A stretch of 10,070 bases of DNA from Thermoplasmata archaeon (lineage in GTDB: Archaea; Thermoplasmatota; Thermoplasmata; Thermoplasmatales; Aciduliprofundaceae). The position numbers and the translations under genes were made by a program. Of this stretch, positions 1 through 6,086 are shown piece after piece. How positions within the stretch are numbered: the stretch's first letter is position 1; each line of letters opens with the position of its first letter. Below the pieces are notes generated by a model, which did no database searches, was not told where the DNA came from, and was given only the letters and a program-made list of their open reading frames with translations. The stretch is from assembly GCA_021163705.1 (NCBI GenBank), contig JAGGTO010000012.1, forward strand, positions 1 through 10,070, given 5' to 3'.

Positions 1-1058
1 AGGCGACAAAGGATAGAGAATTACCTCCAGAGGAGCAGCTTGAGAGATGGGAGAAGATGCTCGCAGGCGAGTATGATGAGGGCGAAGCAGTATATGTTGT
101 AAAGACTGATTTGCAGCATCCGAATCCCGCGATAAGGGACTGGGCCGCGTTTCGAATAATCAAAGATGCTGAGCATCCCCGTGTTGGAGATAAGTATATT
201 GTGTATCCGCTTATGAACTTCTCTGTGGCTGTGGATGATCACGAGTTGCAATTGACCCATGTTCTTCGGGGCAAGGACCATCTGAACAATACATACAGGC
301 AGATGTACCTATACGATTATTTCGGATGGAAGAAGCCCGTATATATTCATTACGGATGGGTGACAATGAAAAATACGATTTTGAAGACCTCATTAATCAA
401 GGAGGGAATAAGAAAGGGAGAATTCTCAGGATGGGATGATCCCCGCCTCGGCACGCTTCGTGCCCTGGCAAAGAGAGGTATAAGACCCGAGGCAATACGC
501 AGATACTGGATTGAAGTTGGTCTCAAATCCGTGGATATAGAGTTCTCGTGGGACACGCTCTACGCGTACAATCGCGAATTGATAGATCCTGAAGCAAAAA
601 GATACTTCTTTGTTTGGGATCCTGTGAAGGTAGAGATAAGAGGGGTTGAGAGAATAGAAGGCAGAGCCCCTCTGCATCCCTCACGGAACATGGGGTTCAG
701 GGAGTATATATTGAGTAAGCCAATAGAGATAATGCTCACCCGGGAGGATTGGAAAAAAATAAAGGAGGGCGAAACTTTTCGCTTGAAAGACCTGTGTAAT
801 GTTGTCAAGAGGGGAAGTTATCTGGAATATGTAGGCAATGATCTATCCATAGTGAAAGAGGGTGCAAAGATAATCCATTGGGTGCCTGAAGATTCTGTGC
901 TTACACGGGTGCATATGCCTGATGGAAGCGTCAAGGAGGGATACGCCGAAAAGGATGTGTTAAAGAGCGTAGGAGATATCGTACAGTTTGAGAGATTTGG
1001 ATTTACAAAAATATACAGAGAGAATGGAATAATTGAGGGGTTTTTTGCTCACAGGTGA
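1..1058 (+). CDS. gltX: Glutamyl-tRNA synthetase, archaeal type (5' truncated by window edge)
   Basis: Charges tRNA(Glu) with glutamate in the cytoplasm. The reading frame is open from base 3 with no start codon, so the gene begins upstream; the N-terminal HIGH-type ATP motif is not in view. About 350 residues are visible. Recognisable parts are LRGKDHL (catalytic domain, near nt 264-284), the stretch ILKTSLIKEGI where class I synthetases carry KMSKS (near nt 378-410), WDDPRLGTLRALAKRGI (near nt 432-482), then the all-beta anticodon-binding half typical of archaeal and eukaryotic GluRS/GlnRS. The KMSKS equivalent is degenerate (LKTSLIK). The frame ends TGA at 1056-1058, directly against the stop codon of the minus-strand PRC-barrel gene. 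In most archaea this enzyme is non-discriminating and also charges tRNA(Gln) for later amidation; that is family knowledge and cannot be decided here. Confidence 0.93.
   Translation, partial: ATKDRELPPEEQLERWEKMLAGEYDEGEAVYVVKTDLQHPNPAIRDWAAFRIIKDAEHPRVGDKYIVYPLMNFSVAVDDHELQLTHVLRGKDHLNNTYRQMYLYDYFGWKKPVYIHYGWVTMKNTILKTSLIKEGIRKGEFSGWDDPRLGTLRALAKRGIRPEAIRRYWIEVGLKSVDIEFSWDTLYAYNRELIDPEAKRYFFVWDPVKVEIRGVERIEGRAPLHPSRNMGFREYILSKPIEIMLTREDWKKIKEGETFRLKDLCNVVKRGSYLEYVGNDLSIVKEGAKIIHWVPEDSVLTRVHMPDGSVKEGYAEKDVLKSVGDIVQFERFGFTKIYRENGIIEGFFAHR
1036..1046 (+). terminator. Possible oligo-T terminator inside the end of gltX
   Basis: A G-run followed by six T residues (1037-1046) lies just before the gltX stop codon. 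Archaeal RNA polymerase can terminate at oligo-T tracts. With a convergent gene starting directly after the stop there is no intergenic room for another terminator. The tract is short, so this is tentative. Confidence 0.3.
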
Positions 1059-1304
1059 TCAGGTGATATTCACATAGGATGGAAACTTTTTCAGGAGGAT
1101 CACATCACCCACTGCCTTAACCCAGCGATAGGGCACCACAACAGGTACACCGTCTTCCACAAGCAGAGGATTGGTCTTCTCAACATATAGTCCATATATG
1201 ATCTGCTCATTCACATCCAGCAGGACATCCTTTATGGTTCCGAGGAGATAACCCTTATCCGTATATATTTCAAGACCTATAAGCTCAGTTGCCTCCGTCA
1301 TCAT
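1059..1304 (-). CDS. PRC-barrel domain protein
   Basis: An 81-residue protein made almost entirely of one PRC-barrel-like beta domain. It contains the characteristic run LIGLEIYTDKGYLLGTIKDV (about residues 8-27), followed by a short strand pair with IYGLYVEK and VVVPYRWVKAVGDVILLKK. Stand-alone PRC-barrel proteins of this size are common in archaea; proposed roles range from RNA metabolism to cell division, and the sequence does not say which applies. No signal peptide or membrane segment is visible. Translation starts at one of two consecutive ATG codons (1302-1304 or 1299-1301), preceded by a weak GGGGATT Shine-Dalgarno-like sequence. The stop codon (1059-1061) abuts the gltX stop with no spacer. 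The gene has its own TATA box and is divergent from the radical SAM gene, so it is probably monocistronic. Confidence 0.8.
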   Translation of the reverse strand: MMTEATELIGLEIYTDKGYLLGTIKDVLLDVNEQIIYGLYVEKTNPLLVEDGVPVVVPYRWVKAVGDVILLKKFPSYVNIT

Positions 1305-1335
1305 TTTTAATCCCCGAGGAGTATTATCTTGCTAT

Positions 1336-1343
1336 TATTTAAA
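1336..1343 (-). promoter_or_regulatory. TATA box for the PRC-barrel gene
   Basis: On the minus strand this reads TTTAAATA, preceded by a purine-rich BRE-like stretch (AGAGAAGA). Its centre at 1339.5 predicts transcription starting near 1313, giving a leader of about 9 nt that includes the weak Shine-Dalgarno GGGGATT. Confidence 0.6.
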
Positions 1344-1377
1344 TTCTTCTCTACCTTGGTGCAGGCAGTCGTAAAAG

Positions 1378-1385
1378 ATTAAATA
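1378..1385 (+). promoter_or_regulatory. TATA box for the radical SAM / nucleotidyltransferase pair
   Basis: ATTAAATA is preceded by an A/G-rich BRE-like GTAAAAG. The box centre is 26-27 bases before the ATG at 1408. This predicts a leaderless transcript and argues that 1408, not the in-frame ATG at 1396, is the start codon. Confidence 0.6.
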
Positions 1386-1407
1386 AATCCAGAGCATGCC
1401 TCAAGAG

Positions 1408-2346
1408 ATGAACAGAAATCTCAGGGCCATAAAGTGGTTCTTGAAGAGTTATCTGGACTATGACAGGCCCGTATATGGCTCATTTAAAGTTACACACAGG
1501 TGCAACATGCAGTGTCCGTTCTGCAATGTATGGAAAGACAGAACTCCTGATCTACCCACCAAGGATATTTTCAAGATCATTGATAGGCTTGCAGAATCCA
1601 CGGTAACTGTGTTGAGTCTTGAGGGGGGTGAACCAACCTTGAGGAAAGACATACTTGAGATTGTGAAATATGCCCATGACCGCTCTTTCTATCTTTTTAT
1701 GACCACCAATGGAACTCTCCTTCACAAGCTTCCTCTTGAAGAATTTGCAAAGTATCTGGATTTTTTGCATGTTTCCATAGATGAAGGTCATAACAATTTA
1801 TATCTTTTTGATGAGCTTAAAAAATATACTCCAAAGATAAAGATAACTGTGCAGACTGTGGTTACAAAAAACGATGTTAAGGCCATGAGATGGAAAGTTG
1901 AAAAAGCCTATGAAGCTGGTGCGCGTATATTGCTCATGCCAGCAGTTGCCCTGCCCGGGGCCATTAACATGTCTCCTGATAAAAAAGAGATACATGATGA
2001 GCTTGAAAAACTCAAAAAGGAGTTTGGAAGCACAATAGTAACAAGTCAAGCGTTTATAGATAGTCTGGTGAATCATTACACATGCAAATCATTTTCTGTG
2101 ATGATAGAAGCCAATGGAGATATTGTATATCCTTGCAGTGTGATTGGATGGAAAGTGGGAAATCTTTTAGAGAGCAAGCTTGAGGACATACTTCTCTCGG
2201 AGGAGGCAAAAAAAGCAAGGGAAGCAATGTACAGATGCAGGAGAGAGTGCATGCTATATCTCCATGCAGAAACTTCCCAGTTTAACAATATTTTTAATCT
2301 GGGAAAATATGCATTAAGCACAATAGCGGGATATATGAGGCGATAG
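1408..2346 (+). CDS. Radical SAM enzyme with SPASM/twitch-like C-terminal cysteines
   Basis: About 312 residues from ATG 1408 (316 from the alternative ATG at 1396). The S-adenosylmethionine/[4Fe-4S] motif CNMQCPFC (CxxxCxxC) lies at residues 32-39, followed by the GGEPTLR motif near 73-79. This marks a TIM-barrel radical SAM enzyme that cleaves SAM to a 5'-deoxyadenosyl radical. Four later cysteines, two flanking KSFSVMIEANGDIVYP (about 226 and 243) and two in CRREC (about 277 and 281), resemble a SPASM/twitch domain binding an auxiliary Fe-S cluster. The C-terminal tail (FNNIFNLGKYALSTIAGYM) could form an amphipathic helix. Substrate unknown. The next gene, a sugar nucleotidyltransferase, starts one base after its stop, so the two are surely co-transcribed and may modify an activated sugar, glycolipid or cofactor. 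I chose 1408 because of the TATA spacing; there is no convincing Shine-Dalgarno before 1396. Confidence 0.85.
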   Translation: MNRNLRAIKWFLKSYLDYDRPVYGSFKVTHRCNMQCPFCNVWKDRTPDLPTKDIFKIIDRLAESTVTVLSLEGGEPTLRKDILEIVKYAHDRSFYLFMTTNGTLLHKLPLEEFAKYLDFLHVSIDEGHNNLYLFDELKKYTPKIKITVQTVVTKNDVKAMRWKVEKAYEAGARILLMPAVALPGAINMSPDKKEIHDELEKLKKEFGSTIVTSQAFIDSLVNHYTCKSFSVMIEANGDIVYPCSVIGWKVGNLLESKLEDILLSEEAKKAREAMYRCRRECMLYLHAETSQFNNIFNLGKYALSTIAGYMRR

Positions 2347-2347
2347 G

Positions 2348-3274
2348 ATGGTAGCTGGCGTGATACTTGCTGGAGGATACGGCAAGAGACTGAGACCCCT
2401 CACAGATAGTATTCCCAAACCTCTCATAGAAATAAAGGAGAATTATACCATACTGGATAAGCAGATTCTGAGCTTAAAGTATGCAGGGGTAAGGGAAGTT
2501 CATCTCCTTGTGGGATATTTATGGGAAAAAATAAATGAGAGGTATGGAGAGGAATGGAATGGCATGAAAATTAGATACTGGGTAGAAGATGAGCCTCAGG
2601 GAACTCTATATGCTTTGAAAAACATTTTCTCTAAGCTGGAGGAGGATAGCATAGTTTCAAATGGGGACATTGTGGCAGATTTTAATCTTCGCAGCTTAAT
2701 CGCTTCTGCCCAAGAAAATAAAGATGCATTGATCATGATCGCCGTAACGAGGATGCTCTCTCCCTATGGAATCGTGGATTTTAAAGATGGCAGAATTCTA
2801 TCTTTTCGAGAAAAACCTCTGCTGGATTACTACATAAACGCTGGGTTTTACTATATAAAAAAGGAGGCATATCCCTATTTTCAAGAGAAATATGAGGATA
2901 GGGCAGTAGAGAAGACAGTGTTTCCAAGGCTTGCAGAACTTGGAAGAGCCTATGTGTATAAAGAAGAGAATATATTTTGGCAGAGTGTGGATAGCTTAAA
3001 GGATCTTGAGAGGGTAAGAGAGGAGTTCAAAAATAGAGAAGATAGGCCATGGGGATATGAGAAAATGCTTCCAGAGGGAAAGCTTTGGTATCTTATGAAA
3101 TCCTTTGATGTTAAGCTAGAGAATGCCAAACTCAAAATTGAAAGTGGTAGAGGGATTGCAGAATTTGAGAATAAGGAGATTGAATTGAAGGTAGGGGAGG
3201 AAATATACATAGAAAATGGAAGAATAAAAGCACTGGAAAATATGCTAATTAAAATTTTTCACCAGTCAAAATAA
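2348..3274 (+). CDS. Sugar-phosphate nucleotidyltransferase with degenerate cupin tail
   Basis: 308 residues. Residues 1-225 form a GT-A-type nucleotidyltransferase: GGYGKRLRPLT at 9-19 with PKP at 23-25 (NTP binding), NGD at 105-107 (metal-binding Asp), FREKP at 153-157, INAGFY at 163-168 and a conserved Trp near 211. This resembles GDP-mannose pyrophosphorylases and glucose-1-phosphate thymidylyl/uridylyltransferases, which make NDP-sugars from NTP and sugar-1-phosphate. Residues 230-302 begin with EDRPWGYE, the signature that opens the cupin domain of type II mannose-6-phosphate isomerase/GMP fusions. The domain is short, however, and its HxH metal ligands are missing, so isomerase activity is unlikely. 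The exact sugar and nucleotide cannot be read from the sequence. ATG 2348 follows the radical SAM stop codon by one base. The 3' end overlaps the convergent minus-strand gene by 16 bases. Confidence 0.85.
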   Translation: MVAGVILAGGYGKRLRPLTDSIPKPLIEIKENYTILDKQILSLKYAGVREVHLLVGYLWEKINERYGEEWNGMKIRYWVEDEPQGTLYALKNIFSKLEEDSIVSNGDIVADFNLRSLIASAQENKDALIMIAVTRMLSPYGIVDFKDGRILSFREKPLLDYYINAGFYYIKKEAYPYFQEKYEDRAVEKTVFPRLAELGRAYVYKEENIFWQSVDSLKDLERVREEFKNREDRPWGYEKMLPEGKLWYLMKSFDVKLENAKLKIESGRGIAEFENKEIELKVGEEIYIENGRIKALENMLIKIFHQSK

Positions 3275-4008
3275 ATAGGGATTTCAAGAGATTTTACCCC
3301 TCTATATATTTTTCTCTTTATCTCCCAGTAATTCGTATTCCTTATTTCCTTCTCCAAGTTCTCGGGCAAAACCATATTTTTCTTCCAGCGAAATCTATCA
3401 AATATTATGTAATCTACACCTATATTGCGAAGTATTTTTAGCATACTTTCAAGATAGGGCATAGTTATGCTGGGTATTATGGGTCCTATAAATGCATAGG
3501 TTATGGCCTTACCCCTAAAATTCTCAAGTACATCCAATCTTTCCTCAATGCTGGATGAGTTTGGCTCCATGAGCCTCCTCTTTTCATCACTCAGAGTTGT
3601 TAAGGTAACTCCCACATGCGCCTCTTCAAATTTTTCTATTATATCAATATCCCTCAAAATCAAGTTTGATTTGGTAAGTATGGAGATTCTGCCTCTATGC
3701 TTCAAAAGAACCTCAAGCGATTTCCTTGTGAGCTCATATTTTCTCTCTGCAGGTTGATATGCATCTGTTACCGAGCCTATGGTAATGAAACCTTTTTTTC
3801 TCCTGAGCTCTTTATCCAGCACTGTGGGAATATTTTTCTTTATAAACACGGTAGTTCTCCATATCTCCAGGGGAGTATGGGTAACATATGGTGCATAACA
3901 GTAAACACACTGATGCTCACATCCCCTGTAGGGATTAAGGGAATAATCCGTATTTTCAAGGCCTGATTTTGAGAGTGCTGTTTTCACAAATATTTCAATG
4001 TATTTCAA
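3259..4008 (-). CDS. Spore-photoproduct-lyase-like radical SAM protein (SplB/COG1533 family)
   Basis: 249 residues when started at TTG 4006-4008. The N-terminus then reads MKYIEIFVKTALSKSG, which matches how this family usually begins; the open frame extends to an ATG at 4099-4101, but that lies inside nreA and adds non-family residues. The cluster motif NPYRGCEHQCVYCYAPY has cysteines at 30, 34 and 37. Further family landmarks are IGSVTDAYQPAE (77-88), ILTKS (110-114) and MEPNSSS (147-153). These are SAM-radical TIM-barrel proteins related to the enzyme that repairs spore photoproduct in DNA. Apart from the cluster ligands no cysteine remains, so the hydrogen-donor Cys of true spore photoproduct lyase is absent. 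Its start overlaps the end of nreA by 14 bases with GGAGGA just upstream, implying coupled translation and a possible role in DNA maintenance. A GTG at 3985-3987 is another possible start. Confidence 0.82.
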   Translation of the reverse strand: MKYIEIFVKTALSKSGLENTDYSLNPYRGCEHQCVYCYAPYVTHTPLEIWRTTVFIKKNIPTVLDKELRRKKGFITIGSVTDAYQPAERKYELTRKSLEVLLKHRGRISILTKSNLILRDIDIIEKFEEAHVGVTLTTLSDEKRRLMEPNSSSIEERLDVLENFRGKAITYAFIGPIIPSITMPYLESMLKILRNIGVDYIIFDRFRWKKNMVLPENLEKEIRNTNYWEIKRKIYRGVKSLEIPIYFDW

Positions 4009-5245
4009 AATCCTCAATCCTCCTCTGATGCATAAATCTTCTGAGCAAAGATGAAGCCTCAAACCAGTACTTGGGTGGAATATGGAACTGTGAAAGGGCA
4101 TAATTTATCGCCTCTCTCTCATTATCAAATTGCATGGGCTTTCCCCTCAGAGCATTTCTAACATTCTCTCTCACATGCCATACTCCCACGGGCATTAAGT
4201 AGGAAGGCTGTGCTTCCCTAAGAACTATAACTTCTGCTTGTTTCCTCATCTTCTCCAGCTTCTCAGCAGCTGCAAGCCTGGCTGCATAATAGCAACCACC
4301 AATTTCAGCATACTCCTTTCTTCCTTCGTAATATTCATGGCTCGAAACCATGAAGGTACGATTTCCATAGGGATTCCATAAGGTCCCAGGATACCAGGCT
4401 TCCACAAGCTCATAGCTCCACATTCTTGGGAGAAAAATAACAACAAACAGGTTGCCCATTTTGTAGGATTTAAAAACGAGAGTTTTATCCAACGGAGAAT
4501 ACTCTTTTATCTTATTCACAAGATGCCTTGAGATAGTATCATCCACAGCAGTTATACTCCACCTTGTAGGCACGATTTTTCTATCAACCCCCATCGTTCC
4601 CATACTGAATGCCTTTTGAATGAGAGAGACCCTTACGCCCTCTTTATAGAGATTGAGTATGGATTCTTCAGCTTTTAGCTCATCATAGTAAATTTTCTCA
4701 ATACGGGGATTAACCTTCACATTATCGTGGTGAATTCTTTGAAGGGGAGCTATGGGTCCAAATGGTTGAACCTCGCTTCCGCCGAGTACCCTTCCATAGG
4801 GTCTCTTCTCAAATACTGCCTCTGAGTCAACATGGGTTTCTGACATACTTAGTTCCTGAAGATCCACTATGAAGTAATCCGGATCCTTCGCAATAGACAC
4901 ATCCACTTTTTTTATTCCTCGAACAAGAGAGGTACGCATATCCACAAAATCTTTTATGTGCATATCAAGCCATTTTTCAGGCATGTCCATATACTCTGTA
5001 TTTCCCTTCTCAGGAGGTAATAACGGGCCTACATTTACCTTAGGATAGCTGTAGCTCCCAACAAACACTGAGGGGGGTGATGAGCCCTCAATTCTCCTTC
5101 CCACCCTTCTTTTTGCTTTTAAAAGAGAATAGTATCTAACGAGAAGTGGACATTCACTTTTACCGCATAGCATTTTAGTGCCTTTACAGATGGCACATAT
5201 CCCACTTTTAGCAAGCTGCTTCACAAGCTTCTCCCTTTTCTTCAC
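3995..5245 (-). CDS. nreA: DNA repair protein NreA, archaea-specific
   Basis: 416 residues, matching the usual length of the archaeal Nre family (DUF650/651). The N-terminus carries the family's zinc-finger pattern CAICKGTKMLCGKSECPLL, with cysteines at 17, 20, 27 and 32. Family-typical blocks follow, such as PSVFVGSYSYPKVNVGPL and VLGGSEVQPFGP. The last residues, QRRIEDFE (407-414), fit the spacing of a PCNA-interacting PIP box (Q-x-x-I-x-x-F), although the second aromatic is replaced by Glu. In haloarchaea NreA is reported to act in repair of mitomycin C-type damage together with UvrABC and to bind PCNA. The start is GTG 5243-5245, exactly 26-27 bases from a TATA box, so the mRNA is probably leaderless. 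It is the first gene of a two-gene unit; the radical SAM gene overlaps its last 14 bases. Confidence 0.9.
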   Translation of the reverse strand: MKKREKLVKQLAKSGICAICKGTKMLCGKSECPLLVRYYSLLKAKRRVGRRIEGSSPPSVFVGSYSYPKVNVGPLLPPEKGNTEYMDMPEKWLDMHIKDFVDMRTSLVRGIKKVDVSIAKDPDYFIVDLQELSMSETHVDSEAVFEKRPYGRVLGGSEVQPFGPIAPLQRIHHDNVKVNPRIEKIYYDELKAEESILNLYKEGVRVSLIQKAFSMGTMGVDRKIVPTRWSITAVDDTISRHLVNKIKEYSPLDKTLVFKSYKMGNLFVVIFLPRMWSYELVEAWYPGTLWNPYGNRTFMVSSHEYYEGRKEYAEIGGCYYAARLAAAEKLEKMRKQAEVIVLREAQPSYLMPVGVWHVRENVRNALRGKPMQFDNEREAINYALSQFHIPPKYWFEASSLLRRFMHQRRIEDFEIH

Positions 5246-5267
5246 ATGTGTTATTATGATCCACAGA

Positions 5268-5275
5268 ATTTAAAT
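5268..5275 (-). promoter_or_regulatory. nreA: TATA box for nreA
   Basis: ATTTAAAT (symmetrical), preceded on the minus strand by GCAAG as a BRE-like element. Its centre is 26-27 bases from the GTG start at 5245, which predicts a leaderless nreA transcript. Confidence 0.6.
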
Positions 5276-5302
5276 CTTGCGAGATCGTTTTCCAATACAA
5301 AG

Positions 5303-5312
5303 ATTATATAAT
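5303..5312 (+). promoter_or_regulatory. TATA box for the ACT-domain gene
   Basis: ATTATATAAT centred at 5307.5, with a predicted transcription start near 5334. This leaves a leader of roughly 9 nt that contains the GGTGA site. It forms a divergent promoter region with the nreA box about 30 bases away. Confidence 0.6.
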
Positions 5313-5332
5313 TTGACATCTTATAGGAAATT

Positions 5333-5338
5333 GGGTGA
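5333..5338 (+). promoter_or_regulatory. Ribosome binding site fixing the ACT-domain gene start
   Basis: GGGTGA lies 4 bases before ATG 5343. The open frame extends upstream to a TTG at 5277, but that codon and much of the extension lie before the TATA box at 5303-5312, so 5343 is the start. Confidence 0.65.
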
Positions 5339-5342
5339 ACAG

Positions 5343-6017
5343 ATGAAAAAATCAGAAACAAATGTAACAAAAATCGTTGAGAGTTATCTCGAGGAGCATC
5401 CAGTATTAATGGATGTCATTCAAAGGGGAATAGTGAACTACAGTGCTCTGGCCAGGGAGATAATAGAGGAAGAAGAGAAGAGAGGCAATGAGCTTTCACT
5501 TGGAGCAGTCAAAATGGCACTGTTGAGGATTACTCAGGAGAAAAAGAGCGGGAAGGAGCATATGGAGAAGAAATTGAAGAAAATAATTGGAGAAAGTGTG
5601 ATTCAGCTCCAATCGGATCTTGCCATGATAACCATAGAGAGGGGGAAAATAATTGGAAGAATGAAAGAGTTGAGCAATCTAATGGAAGATGCAAGATTCT
5701 TCGAGCTCACCCAAGGAGTGGATATATTCAATGTTCTCGTATCCAGGGAGAAGCTCAGGGATGTAATAAAAATTCTTGGAAAAGAAAACATCCTGGAGCT
5801 CATGGAGGGGCAGACAGCAATAATTCTAACAAGTCCTGAGGAGAATGTGAAAACTCCCGGATTCATATATCTCCTTACATCTGTGCTTTCATATGGGGGA
5901 ATAAATATAACGGAGATTATATCCTGTCATAAGGACACCATTTTTGTATTCGATAGAAAGGACGCGATAAGGGCTTACGGCATCCTTGAAAATTTCATTC
6001 TCAGGATGAGGGAATAG
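5343..6017 (+). CDS. ACT-domain protein, predicted regulator of amino acid metabolism
   Basis: 224 residues. Residues 7-63 are a helical segment of helix-turn-helix character (EEHPVLMDVIQRGIVNYSAL, then LSLGAVKMALLRI). A charged, possibly coiled linker follows at 64-85. Residues 93-145 look like a divergent ACT or ACT-like fold, and 171-214 are a clear ACT domain (TPGFIYLLTSVLSYGGINIT, then EIISCHKDTIFVFDRKDA). The arrangement resembles the archaeal proteins grouped as predicted ACT-containing regulators of amino acid metabolism (COG2150-like, from memory). ACT domains usually bind an amino acid at a dimer interface and pass the signal on. No kinase, dehydratase or other catalytic domain is present. 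It sits directly upstream of the lysine operon on the same strand, separated by a T-rich terminator and a fresh promoter, so it is probably a separate transcript. A link to lysine sensing is inference from position. Confidence 0.75.
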   Translation: MKKSETNVTKIVESYLEEHPVLMDVIQRGIVNYSALAREIIEEEEKRGNELSLGAVKMALLRITQEKKSGKEHMEKKLKKIIGESVIQLQSDLAMITIERGKIIGRMKELSNLMEDARFFELTQGVDIFNVLVSREKLRDVIKILGKENILELMEGQTAIILTSPEENVKTPGFIYLLTSVLSYGGINITEIISCHKDTIFVFDRKDAIRAYGILENFILRMRE

Positions 6018-6033
6018 TTTATATTTGAAACAA

Positions 6034-6057
6034 TTTTTTTCTTTTAATTTATTTTTG
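6034..6057 (+). terminator. T-rich archaeal terminator after the ACT-domain gene
   Basis: Seven Ts, then CTTTTAATTTA and five more Ts, all in the 82-base gap between the ACT gene stop and lysS. No hairpin is evident. Runs like this are typical intrinsic terminators for archaeal RNA polymerase, and this one insulates the lysine operon. Confidence 0.65.
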
Positions 6058-6069
6058 TTACATAAGTAA

Positions 6070-6077
6070 TATATAAA
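6070..6077 (+). promoter_or_regulatory. lysS: TATA box of the lysine operon
   Basis: TATATAAA with AAGTAA-type purines just before it. The centre at 6073.5 is 26-27 bases before ATG 6100, the classic archaeal spacing, so transcription should begin at the start codon itself (leaderless mRNA). Confidence 0.7.
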
Positions 6078-6086
6078 GCATGGTTT

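Noticed and set aside
1305..1407. Possible small RNA or small gene in the divergent gap
   Set aside because: The gap is about 100 bases and is explained by two opposing TATA boxes; no tRNA-like or hairpin structure is evident.
4009..4101. Extended N-terminus of the SplB-like protein up to ATG 4099-4101
   Set aside because: The extra residues fall inside nreA and do not resemble the family, while TTG 4008 gives the expected family N-terminus and follows a GGAGGA site.
5277..5342. Longer ACT-domain protein starting at TTG 5277
   Set aside because: The extension begins upstream of the TATA box at 5303 and has no ribosome binding site, whereas ATG 5343 has GGGTGA at the right distance.
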